Source: CAZUAQ01 sp964618455
GTDB lineage: Bacteria; Planctomycetota; Phycisphaerae; UBA1845; PWPN01
Length of the DNA: 64,000 nt
NCBI GenBank assembly: GCA_964618455.1
Contig: CAZUAQ010000010.1
Span: 77,153-141,152 of the forward strand
Direction of reading: 5' to 3'
Below are positions 30,522 through 38,984 of the stretch, piece after piece; position 1 is the first letter of the stretch, and each line of letters begins with the position of its first letter. The position numbers and the translations under genes were made by a program. The notes under the pieces are model-generated. The model ran no database searches, was not told the origin of the DNA, and saw only the letters and a program-made list of their open reading frames with translations.

Positions 30522-30992
30522 ATGGCAAGTGAGAAGTGGTACAAAGGTGGGCTTCGTTTTTCCTGCACGCAGTGCGGCAACTGCTGCACGGGCGAACCAG
30601 GCTATGTCTGGGTCACGCGCGAGGAGATCGGGCGGATCGCCCGCCATCTCGGGCGCGAGGACGAATGGCTGCCGAAAACGGATCTGCGGCGCGTCGGGTT
30701 CAAATACTCACTCACGGAGCGCAAAAACGGAGACTGCGTCTACCTGCAACGCAACGAGAAGGGGCAGCGCTTCTGCGGAATTTACCCGGTCCGGCCGCTG
30801 CAGTGCCGGACGTGGCCGTTCTGGACGTACAACCTGCGTTCGCCCCGCGACTGGGCTGAGGCGGCGGAGATGTGCCCCGGCATGAATAACGGAAAGAAGC
30901 ACAATTTCGTCGCCATCGAGGAGGTCCGCCTGAAGAAGTCGTGGGACGTGGGCGAACTGGATCAGAAGAAAGCGAAATCCCCGGATACGTGA
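30522..30992 (+). CDS. YkgJ-family cysteine-cluster protein
   Basis: 156 residues with the YkgJ (putative zinc/iron-chelating) pattern: C-x2-C-x2-C-C at 15-22 (SCTQCGNCCTG), GDCVYLQ, FCGIYPVRPLQCRTWPFW and EMCPGMN. The ATG at 30522 is chosen because the family begins just before this first Cys block; longer in-frame starts would overlap the DedA promoter. Its stop overlaps a GTG start (GTGA) of the next gene, which carries a related cysteine domain. Function of the family is not established. Confidence 0.82.
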   Translation: MASEKWYKGGLRFSCTQCGNCCTGEPGYVWVTREEIGRIARHLGREDEWLPKTDLRRVGFKYSLTERKNGDCVYLQRNEKGQRFCGIYPVRPLQCRTWPFWTYNLRSPRDWAEAAEMCPGMNNGKKHNFVAIEEVRLKKSWDVGELDQKKAKSPDT

Positions 30993-32008
30993 CGTCCCAC
31001 ACCAACCTTGCTTCACATCGGATACGCCAGATGCTCGAGGCACTGTCACCCGAAGACATTGAGAACGTCCGATCGCTGGCCGACCGGCAGCATGTCGTCG
31101 AGGCCATGGATCGCTTCTACGCCGAGGTCGATCGCGAGGTGGCGTCACGCGGCCCGACCTGCTGGAACAAGGGGGCGTGCTGCCGGTTCGGGGAATACGG
31201 GCACCGCCTCTACGTGACGACGCTGGAGGTGGCGCACTACCTGGCGCGGGGCGGGATGCGCGAGGAAACATCGCTGGATCCGCATGACAAACCCGTCGGC
31301 ACGGCGCTGCCTGTCGTGGAGGAGACGCATCGAACGAGCGTGGAGCGGGAAATCTGCCCGCATGCCCATGACGGCGTGTGCCATGTGCGCGACCGCCGGC
31401 CGATGGGGTGCCGGGTGTACTTCTGTGACCCGGCGGCGCAGGCATGGCAGAATCCCCTGAGCGAGGCGTTACTTGGACGGCTGCGTCAGATGCATGAAAT
31501 GTTCGATGCACCGTATCTCTACGTGGACTGGATGGTTTGGATGCGAACGCTACGTGAATCCTCTCATCCGGTGCATTTTCGCCGCGCCACGATTGACGAG
31601 ATCTTTCCGTTGCGTCACGAATTGCTGCGCCATGGCCTGCCGCGGGAAGAAGCGCATTTCGAAGGGGATCGGGAGGACTCGACGTGGCACTTCGCGGCTT
31701 GCGATGACCAGGGGCGAATCGTGGGGTGCGCGTCGTTCATGGAATCCACCTGGGAAGGCGAGCCCGCGTGGCGACTGCGCGGCATGGCGATCGCCCGTGA
31801 TCTTCAAGGGGGCGGCATCGGTCGTGATCTGCTGGCCCATGCGGAAGCGGAGTTGATCCGTCATCACGGGATGCGCCTGTTCTGGTGCAATGCGCGGATC
31901 GGCGCGGTTGGGTTCTATGAGAAGCGGGGGTGGAATCGCGCGTCGGAAGTCTTCGACGTGCCGGTGGCCGGACCTCATTGTCACATGGTCAAACGGATCA
32001 CGGGGTAG
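30989..32008 (+). CDS. Fusion of a YkgJ-like cysteine-cluster domain with a GNAT acetyltransferase domain
   Basis: 339 residues from the GTG at 30989, which overlaps the preceding stop; an ATG at 31031 is the alternative. Residues about 15-190 contain a second cysteine-cluster domain (Cys58, Cys64, Cys65, Cys123, Cys131, Cys141, Cys146; text NKGACCRFGEYGHRLYVT and RRPMGCRVYFCDP). Residues about 195-339 are a GNAT N-acetyltransferase: HFRRATIDEIFPLRHELL, HFAACDDQGRIVGCASF, and the acetyl-CoA loop GMAIARDLQGGGIGRDLL, ending FYEKRGW. The cysteine half follows a related gene directly, so the pair arose by duplication or recruitment. Substrate unknown. Confidence 0.8.
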   Translation: MTSHTNLASHRIRQMLEALSPEDIENVRSLADRQHVVEAMDRFYAEVDREVASRGPTCWNKGACCRFGEYGHRLYVTTLEVAHYLARGGMREETSLDPHDKPVGTALPVVEETHRTSVEREICPHAHDGVCHVRDRRPMGCRVYFCDPAAQAWQNPLSEALLGRLRQMHEMFDAPYLYVDWMVWMRTLRESSHPVHFRRATIDEIFPLRHELLRHGLPREEAHFEGDREDSTWHFAACDDQGRIVGCASFMESTWEGEPAWRLRGMAIARDLQGGGIGRDLLAHAEAELIRHHGMRLFWCNARIGAVGFYEKRGWNRASEVFDVPVAGPHCHMVKRITG

Positions 32009-32050
32009 TCACGAGGCCAACGGGATCACGCATCATCGGCATCTTCGGGC

Positions 32051-32440
32051 TCACGTCTTCAGCTTCAGCGCCGCCACCAGCAGCAAGACCCAGCCCACCA
32101 GGAACAGCGTGCCGCCGATCGGCGTGATGGCGCCGAGCTTGGTGATGTTGGTCAATGCCAGGGCATACAGCGAGCCGGAGAAGATAATGATACCCATCAG
32201 CAGGCACCACCCGGCGGCATGGACGAGCCCTCCGCCCGGCTGACCCGAAGCGGTCAGCGACGCCATCCACGCGACGCCCAGCAAGGCGACGGTGTGAAAC
32301 ATCTGGTAATGCACGGCGGTCTGCCAGTTGTCGACGTGGCCGTTGGCCTTGAGCTTCGCCTCCAGGCCGTGCGCGCCGAATGCCCCCAAGGCCACTACGA
32401 GGAAACCATTCACCGCCGCCATCGCGATCCACATCTTCAT
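32051..32440 (-). CDS. DUF423-family small membrane protein
   Basis: 129 residues with four hydrophobic segments and the DUF423 signature: N-terminal AAVNGFLVVALGAFGAHGLE, then NWQTAVHYQMFHTVALL, GWCLLMGIIIFSGSLYAL and TPIGGTLFLVGWVLL. The length is normal for the family. Function unknown; inner-membrane location is clear. It converges on the GNAT fusion gene. Confidence 0.9.
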   Translation of the reverse strand: MKMWIAMAAVNGFLVVALGAFGAHGLEAKLKANGHVDNWQTAVHYQMFHTVALLGVAWMASLTASGQPGGGLVHAAGWCLLMGIIIFSGSLYALALTNITKLGAITPIGGTLFLVGWVLLLVAALKLKT

Positions 32441-32463
32441 AGAGCCATGCCTTTGCTGATCTT

Positions 32464-32607
32464 GTTCATCCGCAGATGACGCAGATGAGAGAAGGAAGTC
32501 TGCTTCTTTCTCAACCGGTTTCTAATCCCTCTCCGGTCATTCATGAATTCAGTTACAACACGCACTTCATACCCAATCTGCGCAATCTGCGTCATCTGCG
32601 GATGAAC
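32464..32607. repeat. Inverted repeat, 23-base perfect arms, flanking about 98 bases
   Basis: The arm at 32464-32486 (beginning GTTCATCCGCAGATGACGCA) is the exact reverse complement of 32585-32607 (ending ATCTGCGGATGAAC). The right arm is preceded by further short units, so 32575-32601 reads as near-repeats of CAATCTGCG, CAATCTGCG, TCATCTGCG. This CTGCG-TCATCTGCGG theme is familiar to me as an intergenic repeat in planctomycete and related genomes. The segment between the arms carries no gene. Confidence 0.85.
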
Positions 32608-32642
32608 CACTCTGTATCTTTTCTCTTTATTTTCAAAGACAC

Positions 32643-33443
32643 CTATAGCTTCAGCCCATGGGGATAATACTTCTCAGGCTCGTTCACGCGTGCGGTCACC
32701 TGCTCCACGACGCGTTCTACGATGAGTCGGACCGCCTTCTCGCCGAACTCGGCGGAGGATTGCTGCACGGGCTCGTGCGTGGCGACACCGATCAGCGGAT
32801 CGCTTTCGTTGGCGGGCAACTCACTCAGATCCACCAGGCCCGGGTCCAAGGCCATGAGCAGACTGGTCTCCCAGTGTCCGGCATGATCGCCGGCGGTCGG
32901 GAACGCATCCTGCACCAGCTCGTATCCGGTAAAAGCCCAGGGAATCGCCATCGACCGACGATTGCGATAACGCGTTTGATGGTAGAGCGCGCAAACCGAG
33001 CGGGCATGGTCGAGCAGCGGATAGTGCCCCGCCACCAGCACCAACACCTTGAAGCCCAGCGACTTCATCTCGTTCATCGCGTGAATCAGGAGCCGCTGAT
33101 AGTTTTCGTATTGTTCATGCGGCGAGAAACGGTAGGATTCCTGCTCGAAATTCTCGCCGGGCAGGCGCATCTGCTGCTGGATCTTGTGGCGATCTTCGGC
33201 GTTGAACTCCATCAGCCCCTCGACGCGGCTTTCCCCGTACCACAGTGGCGGAAAGACGAGTCCACCCCCCGCCTGGGCGCAGCGGACCGCCAGGGCATGG
33301 GCCTTCAACGTGTCAAGCCCGACGGGATTGTGCATCCCATGCCATTCGATGGTCCCGATGGGCAGGTACGCCGCGGGGTACGCCTCACGACGCTCGATGA
33401 TCTGCCTGGGTCTCAGCCGCTCGTAACGCACTTCGGTGGACAT
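32643..33443 (-). CDS. Creatininase-family amidohydrolase-like protein
   Basis: About 266 residues; the second of two adjacent ATGs (33443) is favoured because AGGAG lies five bases upstream. It shows the creatininase metal-site pattern: PIGTIEWHGMHNPVGLDTLKA (Glu/His/Asp), VLVAGHYPLLDH and GHWETSLLMAL (late Glu). The family contains creatinine amidohydrolase, mycofactocin MftE and others that cut cyclic amides or peptides with two metals. It is followed upstream by a PqaA-like gene on the same strand. The substrate here is not predictable. Confidence 0.85.
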   Translation of the reverse strand: MSTEVRYERLRPRQIIERREAYPAAYLPIGTIEWHGMHNPVGLDTLKAHALAVRCAQAGGGLVFPPLWYGESRVEGLMEFNAEDRHKIQQQMRLPGENFEQESYRFSPHEQYENYQRLLIHAMNEMKSLGFKVLVLVAGHYPLLDHARSVCALYHQTRYRNRRSMAIPWAFTGYELVQDAFPTAGDHAGHWETSLLMALDPGLVDLSELPANESDPLIGVATHEPVQQSSAEFGEKAVRLIVERVVEQVTARVNEPEKYYPHGLKL

Positions 33444-33535
33444 CATGACTCCTTGCGATTTCTACTCGTCAACCCGACGGATTCTCCGCGCATCCGCGTG
33501 AGCATGCAACCTGGCGCATTTCACGCTTGGGATGA

Positions 33536-34996
33536 CTACTCGGCGAGCGGGGTGGAGGTCTGGTGCAATGACGAGCCGGGCGGCAGCGCATGAGGCAGCA
33601 CATCCGGGACGACGCTCACGCCGGTGGTGAATGCCAGCAGGACATCCGGTTCACGTTCATAGGACAGTTCCACGAAAAAGGCGGTCCACCCCGCGGAGGG
33701 AGGGCGCACTTCCGCCACATAGCGGCCCGCTGTCGAGGGAGCGAGCTTCGTGGATGTCCAAGCCGGACCAAGCGATTCCAGACGGAAGTCACGGGCGTCG
33801 TCGTTCGTGGCCTGCCACAGCCTGACCGCCGATGGCGCATCGTCGGTATCGACGACGATACGCCCGGGAGATTCGAGGCGCCACGTGTAGTTCGGGAGCG
33901 CATCCTCGCTCAACAGAACCTCGTGAAAATCGATGATCCGTTCGATGGCATCGGTACCGTCCAGGGAATGATCGGTATTGGGGACGTAGCGGAGATAAGT
34001 CTCCCCCGGAAGATTGTCGAGATAGTATTGCCACGAATCCGGCGGGAAGAATTGATCTCCGGACGCGTTGACGATGTATTTCGGCAGGTCGAGACGCTGC
34101 CGATAGGCGTACGGATCCTCGATGGCGATGGCTTCTCGCATCTCCGCGCGTTCCATTTCTTCCAGGAGTTCCTGTTGCACATAATCCCCGACCGCCGTGG
34201 TCCAGAATCCATAGGCGGCGTGGTGATGTCGCATCGACTCCCGCACGTTCAGCACATCGATGACCACGGGCACGATGGCCTTTACGCGACGATCGACGGC
34301 GGCGGTCAGCCAGGCCGTCCACCCCCGCTTGGAGGCGCCGGAGACAATGAAGCCGCGCACCGTGTGTTCGCCTCCGTGCTCGGTGGCGCAGTATGCTTCC
34401 ACGGTGTCCATCGCCCGTACGGCGCTCTTGACCATGGGGAGGCGCGGAAGCCAGGTGACGTCACCGGTCTGCACATAGCGCCGGATCGCGTAGGCGAGCA
34501 GGCCGTCTTCAAAGCGTTCCCGGCCGTCGCGGTCGAAGATCAGCGGCTGGTTGGGGACGGTCGTGAGCAGCGCGACGACGGCCTGCGACTTGCGGGCCAT
34601 ATCGGTGAGAAATCCCGGAACGAGATCGGGCAGATCGTCATCGTTGCTGCCGCCGGAGATGATGAGCATGGCTTCGTCGTGGGCGATCACCGGAGGCTGC
34701 ACGACCACGAGCCAGTGCCGCCAGGCCGCGCGATTCACTTCGGGCGGCTGACGCCAATGCTGGGACACCATCTCGATGAGCGACACGCGGCAGGCTTCAT
34801 GCTCGAGGTCGCGCACCCACGTCCAGCTATAATGTGGGTCCGGCTCGGCCACGTAGCGATCGAGAGCGGTCTCGGGGAACTCCGTGACGCGATGCGCGCC
34901 GTCAGAGGCCTCGCGTCCCTGAGGAGGAGGTGTCATGCATCCGCCAAACCCGACACCGATCAACACAAGCAACGCAATCCATCGGGTGTTCGTCAT
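33536..34996 (-). CDS. PhoPQ-activated pathogenicity-related (PqaA-type) alpha/beta hydrolase, predicted lipoprotein
   Basis: 486 residues. Lipoprotein leader IALLVLIGVGFGGC with Cys about residue 20. The mature part matches the PhoPQ-activated pathogenicity-related family: YSWTWVRDL at the start, IAHDEAMLIISGGSND, VVALLTTVPNQPL, the nucleophile region GFIVSGASKRGWTAWLTAA, VPVVIDVLNVRESMRHHHAAYG, NASGDQFFPPDSWQYY and YVPNTDHSL with the likely catalytic Asp and His. These are alpha/beta-fold hydrolases of unknown substrate, exported to the envelope. Gene ends 90 bases before the creatininase start. Confidence 0.88.
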   Translation of the reverse strand: MTNTRWIALLVLIGVGFGGCMTPPPQGREASDGAHRVTEFPETALDRYVAEPDPHYSWTWVRDLEHEACRVSLIEMVSQHWRQPPEVNRAAWRHWLVVVQPPVIAHDEAMLIISGGSNDDDLPDLVPGFLTDMARKSQAVVALLTTVPNQPLIFDRDGRERFEDGLLAYAIRRYVQTGDVTWLPRLPMVKSAVRAMDTVEAYCATEHGGEHTVRGFIVSGASKRGWTAWLTAAVDRRVKAIVPVVIDVLNVRESMRHHHAAYGFWTTAVGDYVQQELLEEMERAEMREAIAIEDPYAYRQRLDLPKYIVNASGDQFFPPDSWQYYLDNLPGETYLRYVPNTDHSLDGTDAIERIIDFHEVLLSEDALPNYTWRLESPGRIVVDTDDAPSAVRLWQATNDDARDFRLESLGPAWTSTKLAPSTAGRYVAEVRPPSAGWTAFFVELSYEREPDVLLAFTTGVSVVPDVLPHALPPGSSLHQTSTPLAE

Positions 34997-35049
34997 GGTC
35001 AGGCTTCCCCGGGCATCGTTAACATCTCATACCTCTTCAATGGAACTGG

Positions 35050-35838
35050 TCACGTCGCCGGGGACTCTTTCGCCACGTCGGGTTGGCCGTGAAGCTTCAC
35101 CGGCGGCGTCTTGGACCTGCCGCGGATCTTGAGGTTCAGCATCTCGACGAAGATGGAGAAGCCCATGGCGAAGTAAATGTAGCCCTTGGGAATGTGCACA
35201 TGGACGCCTTCGACGACGAGACTGAAGCCGATGAGCAGCAGAAAGCTGAGCGCCAGCATTTTGACCGTGGGATGTTTTTCCACGAAGCGGGCGGTCACTT
35301 CCGCAAAGGCCATCATCACGCCCACGGCGATCACCACTGCCAGGATCATCACGCCCAGCCACTGGACCATCCCCACGGCGGTGATGACCGAGTCGATGGA
35401 AAAGACCATGTCCAGCAGCAGGATCTGGGTGATCACCGCCGCGAACGAAACGGCCTTGACCTTGGCCTGATGATGCGACTCGCCTTCGAGGCGCTCGTGG
35501 ATTTCGTAGGTGCTCTTCCCGAGGAGAAAGAGGCCGCCGAGGATGAGGATAAGATCCTTCCCGCTGACCCCGTGGCCAAGGACGCTGAACAGCTTGTCCT
35601 CGAGTTGCATCACCCATGAGATCGAGAACAGCAGCAGAATCCGCGCGCCCATGGCGGCGAGAAGGCCATATCTTCGTGCCTTGGGCTGCTGTTCCGGCGG
35701 AAGCTTGCCCGCCAAAATCGAGATGAAGACGATGTTGTCGATGCCGAGGACGATCTCGAGCGCCGTCAGGGTCAGCAGCCCGATCCACGCCTCCGGATAG
35801 GCGACCCATTCATACGTCCATTCCAACATGCCCAGCAT
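35050..35838 (-). CDS. TerC-family integral membrane protein
   Basis: 262 residues with seven or so transmembrane segments. The family text is clear: LTALEIVLGIDNIVFISILAGKLP near the N-terminus, then LILILGGLFLLGKSTYEIHERLE, QILLLDMVFSIDSVITAVGM and RFVEKHPTVKMLALSFLLLIGFSLV. Asp residues in GIDN and SID form the conserved ion-site pattern. TerC proteins relate to tellurium resistance and, in better-studied cases, manganese export coupled to secretion. The C-terminus is short and hydrophilic. Regulation is not visible. Confidence 0.92.
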   Translation of the reverse strand: MLGMLEWTYEWVAYPEAWIGLLTLTALEIVLGIDNIVFISILAGKLPPEQQPKARRYGLLAAMGARILLLFSISWVMQLEDKLFSVLGHGVSGKDLILILGGLFLLGKSTYEIHERLEGESHHQAKVKAVSFAAVITQILLLDMVFSIDSVITAVGMVQWLGVMILAVVIAVGVMMAFAEVTARFVEKHPTVKMLALSFLLLIGFSLVVEGVHVHIPKGYIYFAMGFSIFVEMLNLKIRGRSKTPPVKLHGQPDVAKESPAT

Positions 35839-36140
35839 TCGCGAACCCCTGTCGATTTGATGTCACGTACGATCCTGTGTGGGGATGATCCGACGCCGCG
35901 TCGCGCGGCGGAATTCCGGCCCGTCTGATCGTCAGTATAGAGCGGCCCCGTGAAAGTGGAAGCGATACGGCATTTGTCGCGAATTGGGCCGATCGGCGTG
36001 GCCGGCGGATGACTTTCGGGCGGTTCCGGGTATGATTGTGAGGGGGATAAGGACATGCCGGGCGACAGCGCCCGCGCGATGAACCGGCGTCTTTCCCGCC
36101 TCGATGACGATGGCGTCAACCCCAGGGGATTCGGCTTTCC
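35839..36140. other. Divergent intergenic region, terC and the VWA operon
   Basis: About 300 bases with no gene. One GC-rich hairpin, CGCCGCG-TCG-CGCGGCG (35894-35910), lies in the leader of terC. No T-run follows it on either strand. No riboswitch recognised. Confidence 0.4.
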
Positions 36141-37250
36141 ATGAATACACCCCCGCCGCTGCCACCCGCCCCTCCCGAGGATGCTCCCGCCCAATCGCTG
36201 CGCATCTGCCCGGCCTGCACGCAGGAGATCTCGGTCCCGTTCTCTCAGAAGTCGATGATCGTCAAGTGCCCGCAGTGTGACGCCGACGTCGATCCGGAGG
36301 ACCGGGTCGCCTCGGAAGCGGAACTGACCCGGACACGGACGCTCCACGGCACGGCGGTCGCGGGCTTCATCGCCTCCCTCTTTCTGCACACGCTGCTGCT
36401 GTGCACGTTCATGTTCGTCACGTGGCGGGCACACTCCCGATCGGATGCCGAGGAAGGTATCGAGGTCGGCGTGGTGAGCACGGACGACACCTCGGCCCTG
36501 GTCCGCTCGGAGGTCGCGCCGATCCGCTACGAGGGGCAATGGGCGGATCTCTCGCCGATGACGCCCGGAGGCATGTCGGCCCTGGAGGCATTGGGCGATC
36601 CGGAAACGTTGGCGCCGGCGTTGCAGAGCGGCTCGATCGTGGGCATGGAAATGGCGGCGGGAGGCGTCAGCGGCTTGGAGGGCGACTTTGCCGGGCTGGG
36701 CACGCTGGGTGGCGGTGCGGGCGGATCGGCTAAGTTCTTCGGGCTGGTGGCGCGGGGACGGAAGTTCATCTACGTGGTCGACCGGTCGAGCAGCATGCGC
36801 GGGCCCCGCTTCGAGGACGCCAAGCGGGAACTCGTGCGTTCGATCCGGAATTTGCCGCGTTTCGCCGAGTACTACGTGTATTTCTACGACACCGTGTACG
36901 TCGGCATGGGCACCGACGGCATGATCCGAGCCACCCCCGAGAACAAGCGCGGCACGATCGACTGGATCGCGACCATCGAGTCCCAGGGCGGAACCGATCC
37001 CTCCGGGGCGCTCATCAGCGCGCTGAAGCTCGAGCCGGATGCGATCTGGCTGCTCTCGGACGGCGTCTTCAGCCCGAGGGCGCTGCGAGCGTTACGCGAA
37101 CACAATGCCGAAGAACGCGTTCAGGTCCATACCATCGCGTTTCATGACGACAGCGGGCGCGAGCTTCTGGAAACGATCGCCAAGGAGAACGATGGGCGGT
37201 TCCGGTTCGTCCGATCGCGCGATGCAGTTCGCACGCGGATCCATCGATGA
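36141..37250 (+). CDS. Zinc-ribbon / single-TM / von Willebrand factor A protein
   Basis: 369 residues. A Pro-rich start leads to a zinc ribbon of the MJ0042 type (CPACTQEI, then CPQCDADV), one transmembrane helix at about 70-94 (VAGFIASLFLHTLLLCTFMFV), a Gly-rich linker (LGGGAGGSAKFFGLV) and a VWA domain from about 205. The MIDAS is complete: VVDRSSSMRG (DxSxS), GGTDPSGAL (Thr) and WLLSDGVFS (Asp). The topology puts the ribbon in the cytoplasm and the VWA in the periplasm. It is first gene of an operon with ExbB/ExbD-type genes (next start 25 bases later), so it resembles a TonB- or TolA-like transducer carrying a VWA domain. That role is inference. Confidence 0.8.
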   Translation: MNTPPPLPPAPPEDAPAQSLRICPACTQEISVPFSQKSMIVKCPQCDADVDPEDRVASEAELTRTRTLHGTAVAGFIASLFLHTLLLCTFMFVTWRAHSRSDAEEGIEVGVVSTDDTSALVRSEVAPIRYEGQWADLSPMTPGGMSALEALGDPETLAPALQSGSIVGMEMAAGGVSGLEGDFAGLGTLGGGAGGSAKFFGLVARGRKFIYVVDRSSSMRGPRFEDAKRELVRSIRNLPRFAEYYVYFYDTVYVGMGTDGMIRATPENKRGTIDWIATIESQGGTDPSGALISALKLEPDAIWLLSDGVFSPRALRALREHNAEERVQVHTIAFHDDSGRELLETIAKENDGRFRFVRSRDAVRTRIHR

Positions 37251-37275
37251 TCCCCGCCGACGAGGAGGACGTGCA

Positions 37276-38046
37276 GTGTTGAAGTGGATGACGGCAGGTG
37301 AAGGCATGCGCCGCGGGCTGATGATCCTCATGCTCGCAGTCGCGATGGGGGTGGTGGCGGTACCGCTGATGGCCCAGGACGGATCCGGCGACGCCGGCGG
37401 TGAGGTCGTGCAGGAGAAGATCTCGCTGTGGTCGACGATCCAGTCCGGCGGATGGATCGGCCTGCTGATCGTGCTGATGTCCATCGTGGCGGTGGCGCTG
37501 GTGGTCGAACATCTGATCACGATCCGCCGGGATCGCCTGGTGCCCCCGGAACTGGTGCAGGAACTGGATCTGAGCCTCGCGCAGGGCAGCCCCGCGCAGG
37601 CGCGGGCGAGTTGCTCGGAGAGTGACAGCTTCCTCGCGCGGGTGGTCGAGGCGGGCCTGGATCAGATCGGCTCGATGTTCGGCTTCTTCGACATTCAGAA
37701 CGCGATGCAGGAGGTGAGCGAGCGCGAGGTGTCGCGCCTGTACCGCAAGCTGGACTACCTCGGCTTCATCGCCTCGTCGGCGCCGATGCTGGGCCTGCTG
37801 GGCACGGTGACAGGCATGATCCAGGCATTCAACACCATCGCCATGACCGAGGGGATGGCGCGTCCGTCGGAACTGGCGGAGGGCATCTCCCAGGCGCTCG
37901 TGACCACGTGCATGGGGTTGATCGTGGCGATTCCGGCGATGTTCTTCGTGTCGCTGTTCCGCAATCGGATCGAGGGCATCGTGGCGGAGGCCGAAACGGC
38001 GGTGGAAAAGCTCATGGGCCGATACCGCGGCGGCGCGAAGAAGTAA
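37276..38046 (+). CDS. MotA/TolQ/ExbB proton-channel family protein
   Basis: 256 residues from the GTG at 37276, preceded by AGGAGG at seven bases; an ATG at 37288 is possible. A cleavable-looking leader (GLMILMLAVAMGVVAVPLMAQ) is followed by a segment with GWIGLLIVLMSIVAVALVVEH, a cytoplasmic loop, and the two conserved helices LGFIASSAPMLGLLGTVTGMIQAF and LVTTCMGLIVAIPAMFFVSLF. This is the ExbB/TolQ plan, with the extra leader common in planctomycete and similar members. It forms the proton channel with the two ExbD-type proteins that follow. Confidence 0.92.
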   Translation: MLKWMTAGEGMRRGLMILMLAVAMGVVAVPLMAQDGSGDAGGEVVQEKISLWSTIQSGGWIGLLIVLMSIVAVALVVEHLITIRRDRLVPPELVQELDLSLAQGSPAQARASCSESDSFLARVVEAGLDQIGSMFGFFDIQNAMQEVSEREVSRLYRKLDYLGFIASSAPMLGLLGTVTGMIQAFNTIAMTEGMARPSELAEGISQALVTTCMGLIVAIPAMFFVSLFRNRIEGIVAEAETAVEKLMGRYRGGAKK

Positions 38047-38092
38047 CTTGTGGCGAGCCGCGCATCGCGGCGGAACGATTTCGGAGCGCGAC

Positions 38093-38539
38093 ATGCGTCT
38101 GCGAAAAACCATACGTAAGCCGAGCGGCGAGATGGAGATGACGCCATTGATCGACGTCGTCTTTCTGCTGATCATCTTCTTCATGATCGTCTCGCAACTG
38201 GTCCATGCCGACGTGGAAGAGCTGACGCTGCCCGACGCCGATACGGGCTCGGCCACGACCGAAGCGCAGCCGGGCAAGATTATCGTGAATGTCCCCGCCT
38301 CGGGGGAGCTTCTCATCGGTGGACGCGTGGTGCCCCCGGACGTTTTCGAGCAACTGCTGGCCGGTGAACTCGCGACGCGGTCCGCGGATGATGTTTCCGT
38401 CCTGATCCGCGGAGACCGCGAAGCGCCCTGGTCGCCGATCGGGCGGGCCATGCTGGCCTGTGCGCGGAACGGGATCGCCAAGGTTCGGGTGGCAGTGGTC
38501 CATGCCGACGCCGACGCAGCGCAACGATCCTCGGAGTGA
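38093..38539 (+). CDS. ExbD/TolR-family protein (first copy)
   Basis: 148 residues from the ATG at 38093 (GGAG six bases upstream). N-terminal cytoplasmic stretch, then MTPLIDVVFLLIIFFMIVSQL, the ExbD/TolR transmembrane helix with its essential Asp (LID), then a periplasmic domain with LTLPDADTG, SGELLIGGRVV and VLIRGDREAPWSPIGRAMLAC. Starts 46 bases after the ExbB gene. One of two unlike ExbD copies; probably pairs as heterodimer in the proton channel. Confidence 0.92.
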   Translation: MRLRKTIRKPSGEMEMTPLIDVVFLLIIFFMIVSQLVHADVEELTLPDADTGSATTEAQPGKIIVNVPASGELLIGGRVVPPDVFEQLLAGELATRSADDVSVLIRGDREAPWSPIGRAMLACARNGIAKVRVAVVHADADAAQRSSE

Positions 38540-38555
38540 TGATCTGGAAGACAAG

Positions 38556-38984
38556 ATGCAACTGACCCGACAAACTCATCGCCCGAACCCCCCGCGACTG
38601 CAGATGGCGGCCATGATCGACATCGTCTTCCTGCTGCTGATCTTCTTCATGTGCACGACGACGTTCGCGCGGCCGGAGGAGGATCTGCCGACCCAGCTAC
38701 CCGCCAACACGGAGGCGTCCACCGCGCTCGACGAGTTCGACCCGGTGCAGATCCGCCTCGACCTCGTCGATGGTGCCGTGATCACGACGGTGGACGGGAT
38801 CGAAGTGGCCGGTGATGCGGAGCTCCGCACGCAGCTCGAAGCCCGCCGCGCGATCGCCAACATCCCCGCCATCATCCAGGGCGGCGGCCAGGTGCCTTTC
38901 GGCGAGATGGTTCGCGTGCTCGACCTGTGCTACGCGATCGGATTGAACCGTGTCGCCTACGCTCCGCCACAGGTGTCGGACTGA
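38556..38984 (+). CDS. ExbD/TolR-family protein (second copy)
   Basis: 142 residues from the ATG at 38556 (GGAAG six bases upstream). LQMAAMIDIVFLLLIFFMCTTTF is the transmembrane helix with the proton-path Asp, followed by a periplasmic ExbD domain ending GQVPFGEMVRVLDLCYAIGLNRVAYA. The stop TGA overlaps the ATG of the TPR gene (TGATG), which couples their translation. It differs clearly from the first copy, as is usual in ExbB-ExbD-ExbD gene sets. Confidence 0.92.
   Translation: MQLTRQTHRPNPPRLQMAAMIDIVFLLLIFFMCTTTFARPEEDLPTQLPANTEASTALDEFDPVQIRLDLVDGAVITTVDGIEVAGDAELRTQLEARRAIANIPAIIQGGGQVPFGEMVRVLDLCYAIGLNRVAYAPPQVSD

Noticed and set aside
35839..35935. A yybP-ykoY manganese riboswitch upstream of terC
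   Set aside because: The region lacks the conserved loops of that riboswitch; only one GC hairpin is visible.
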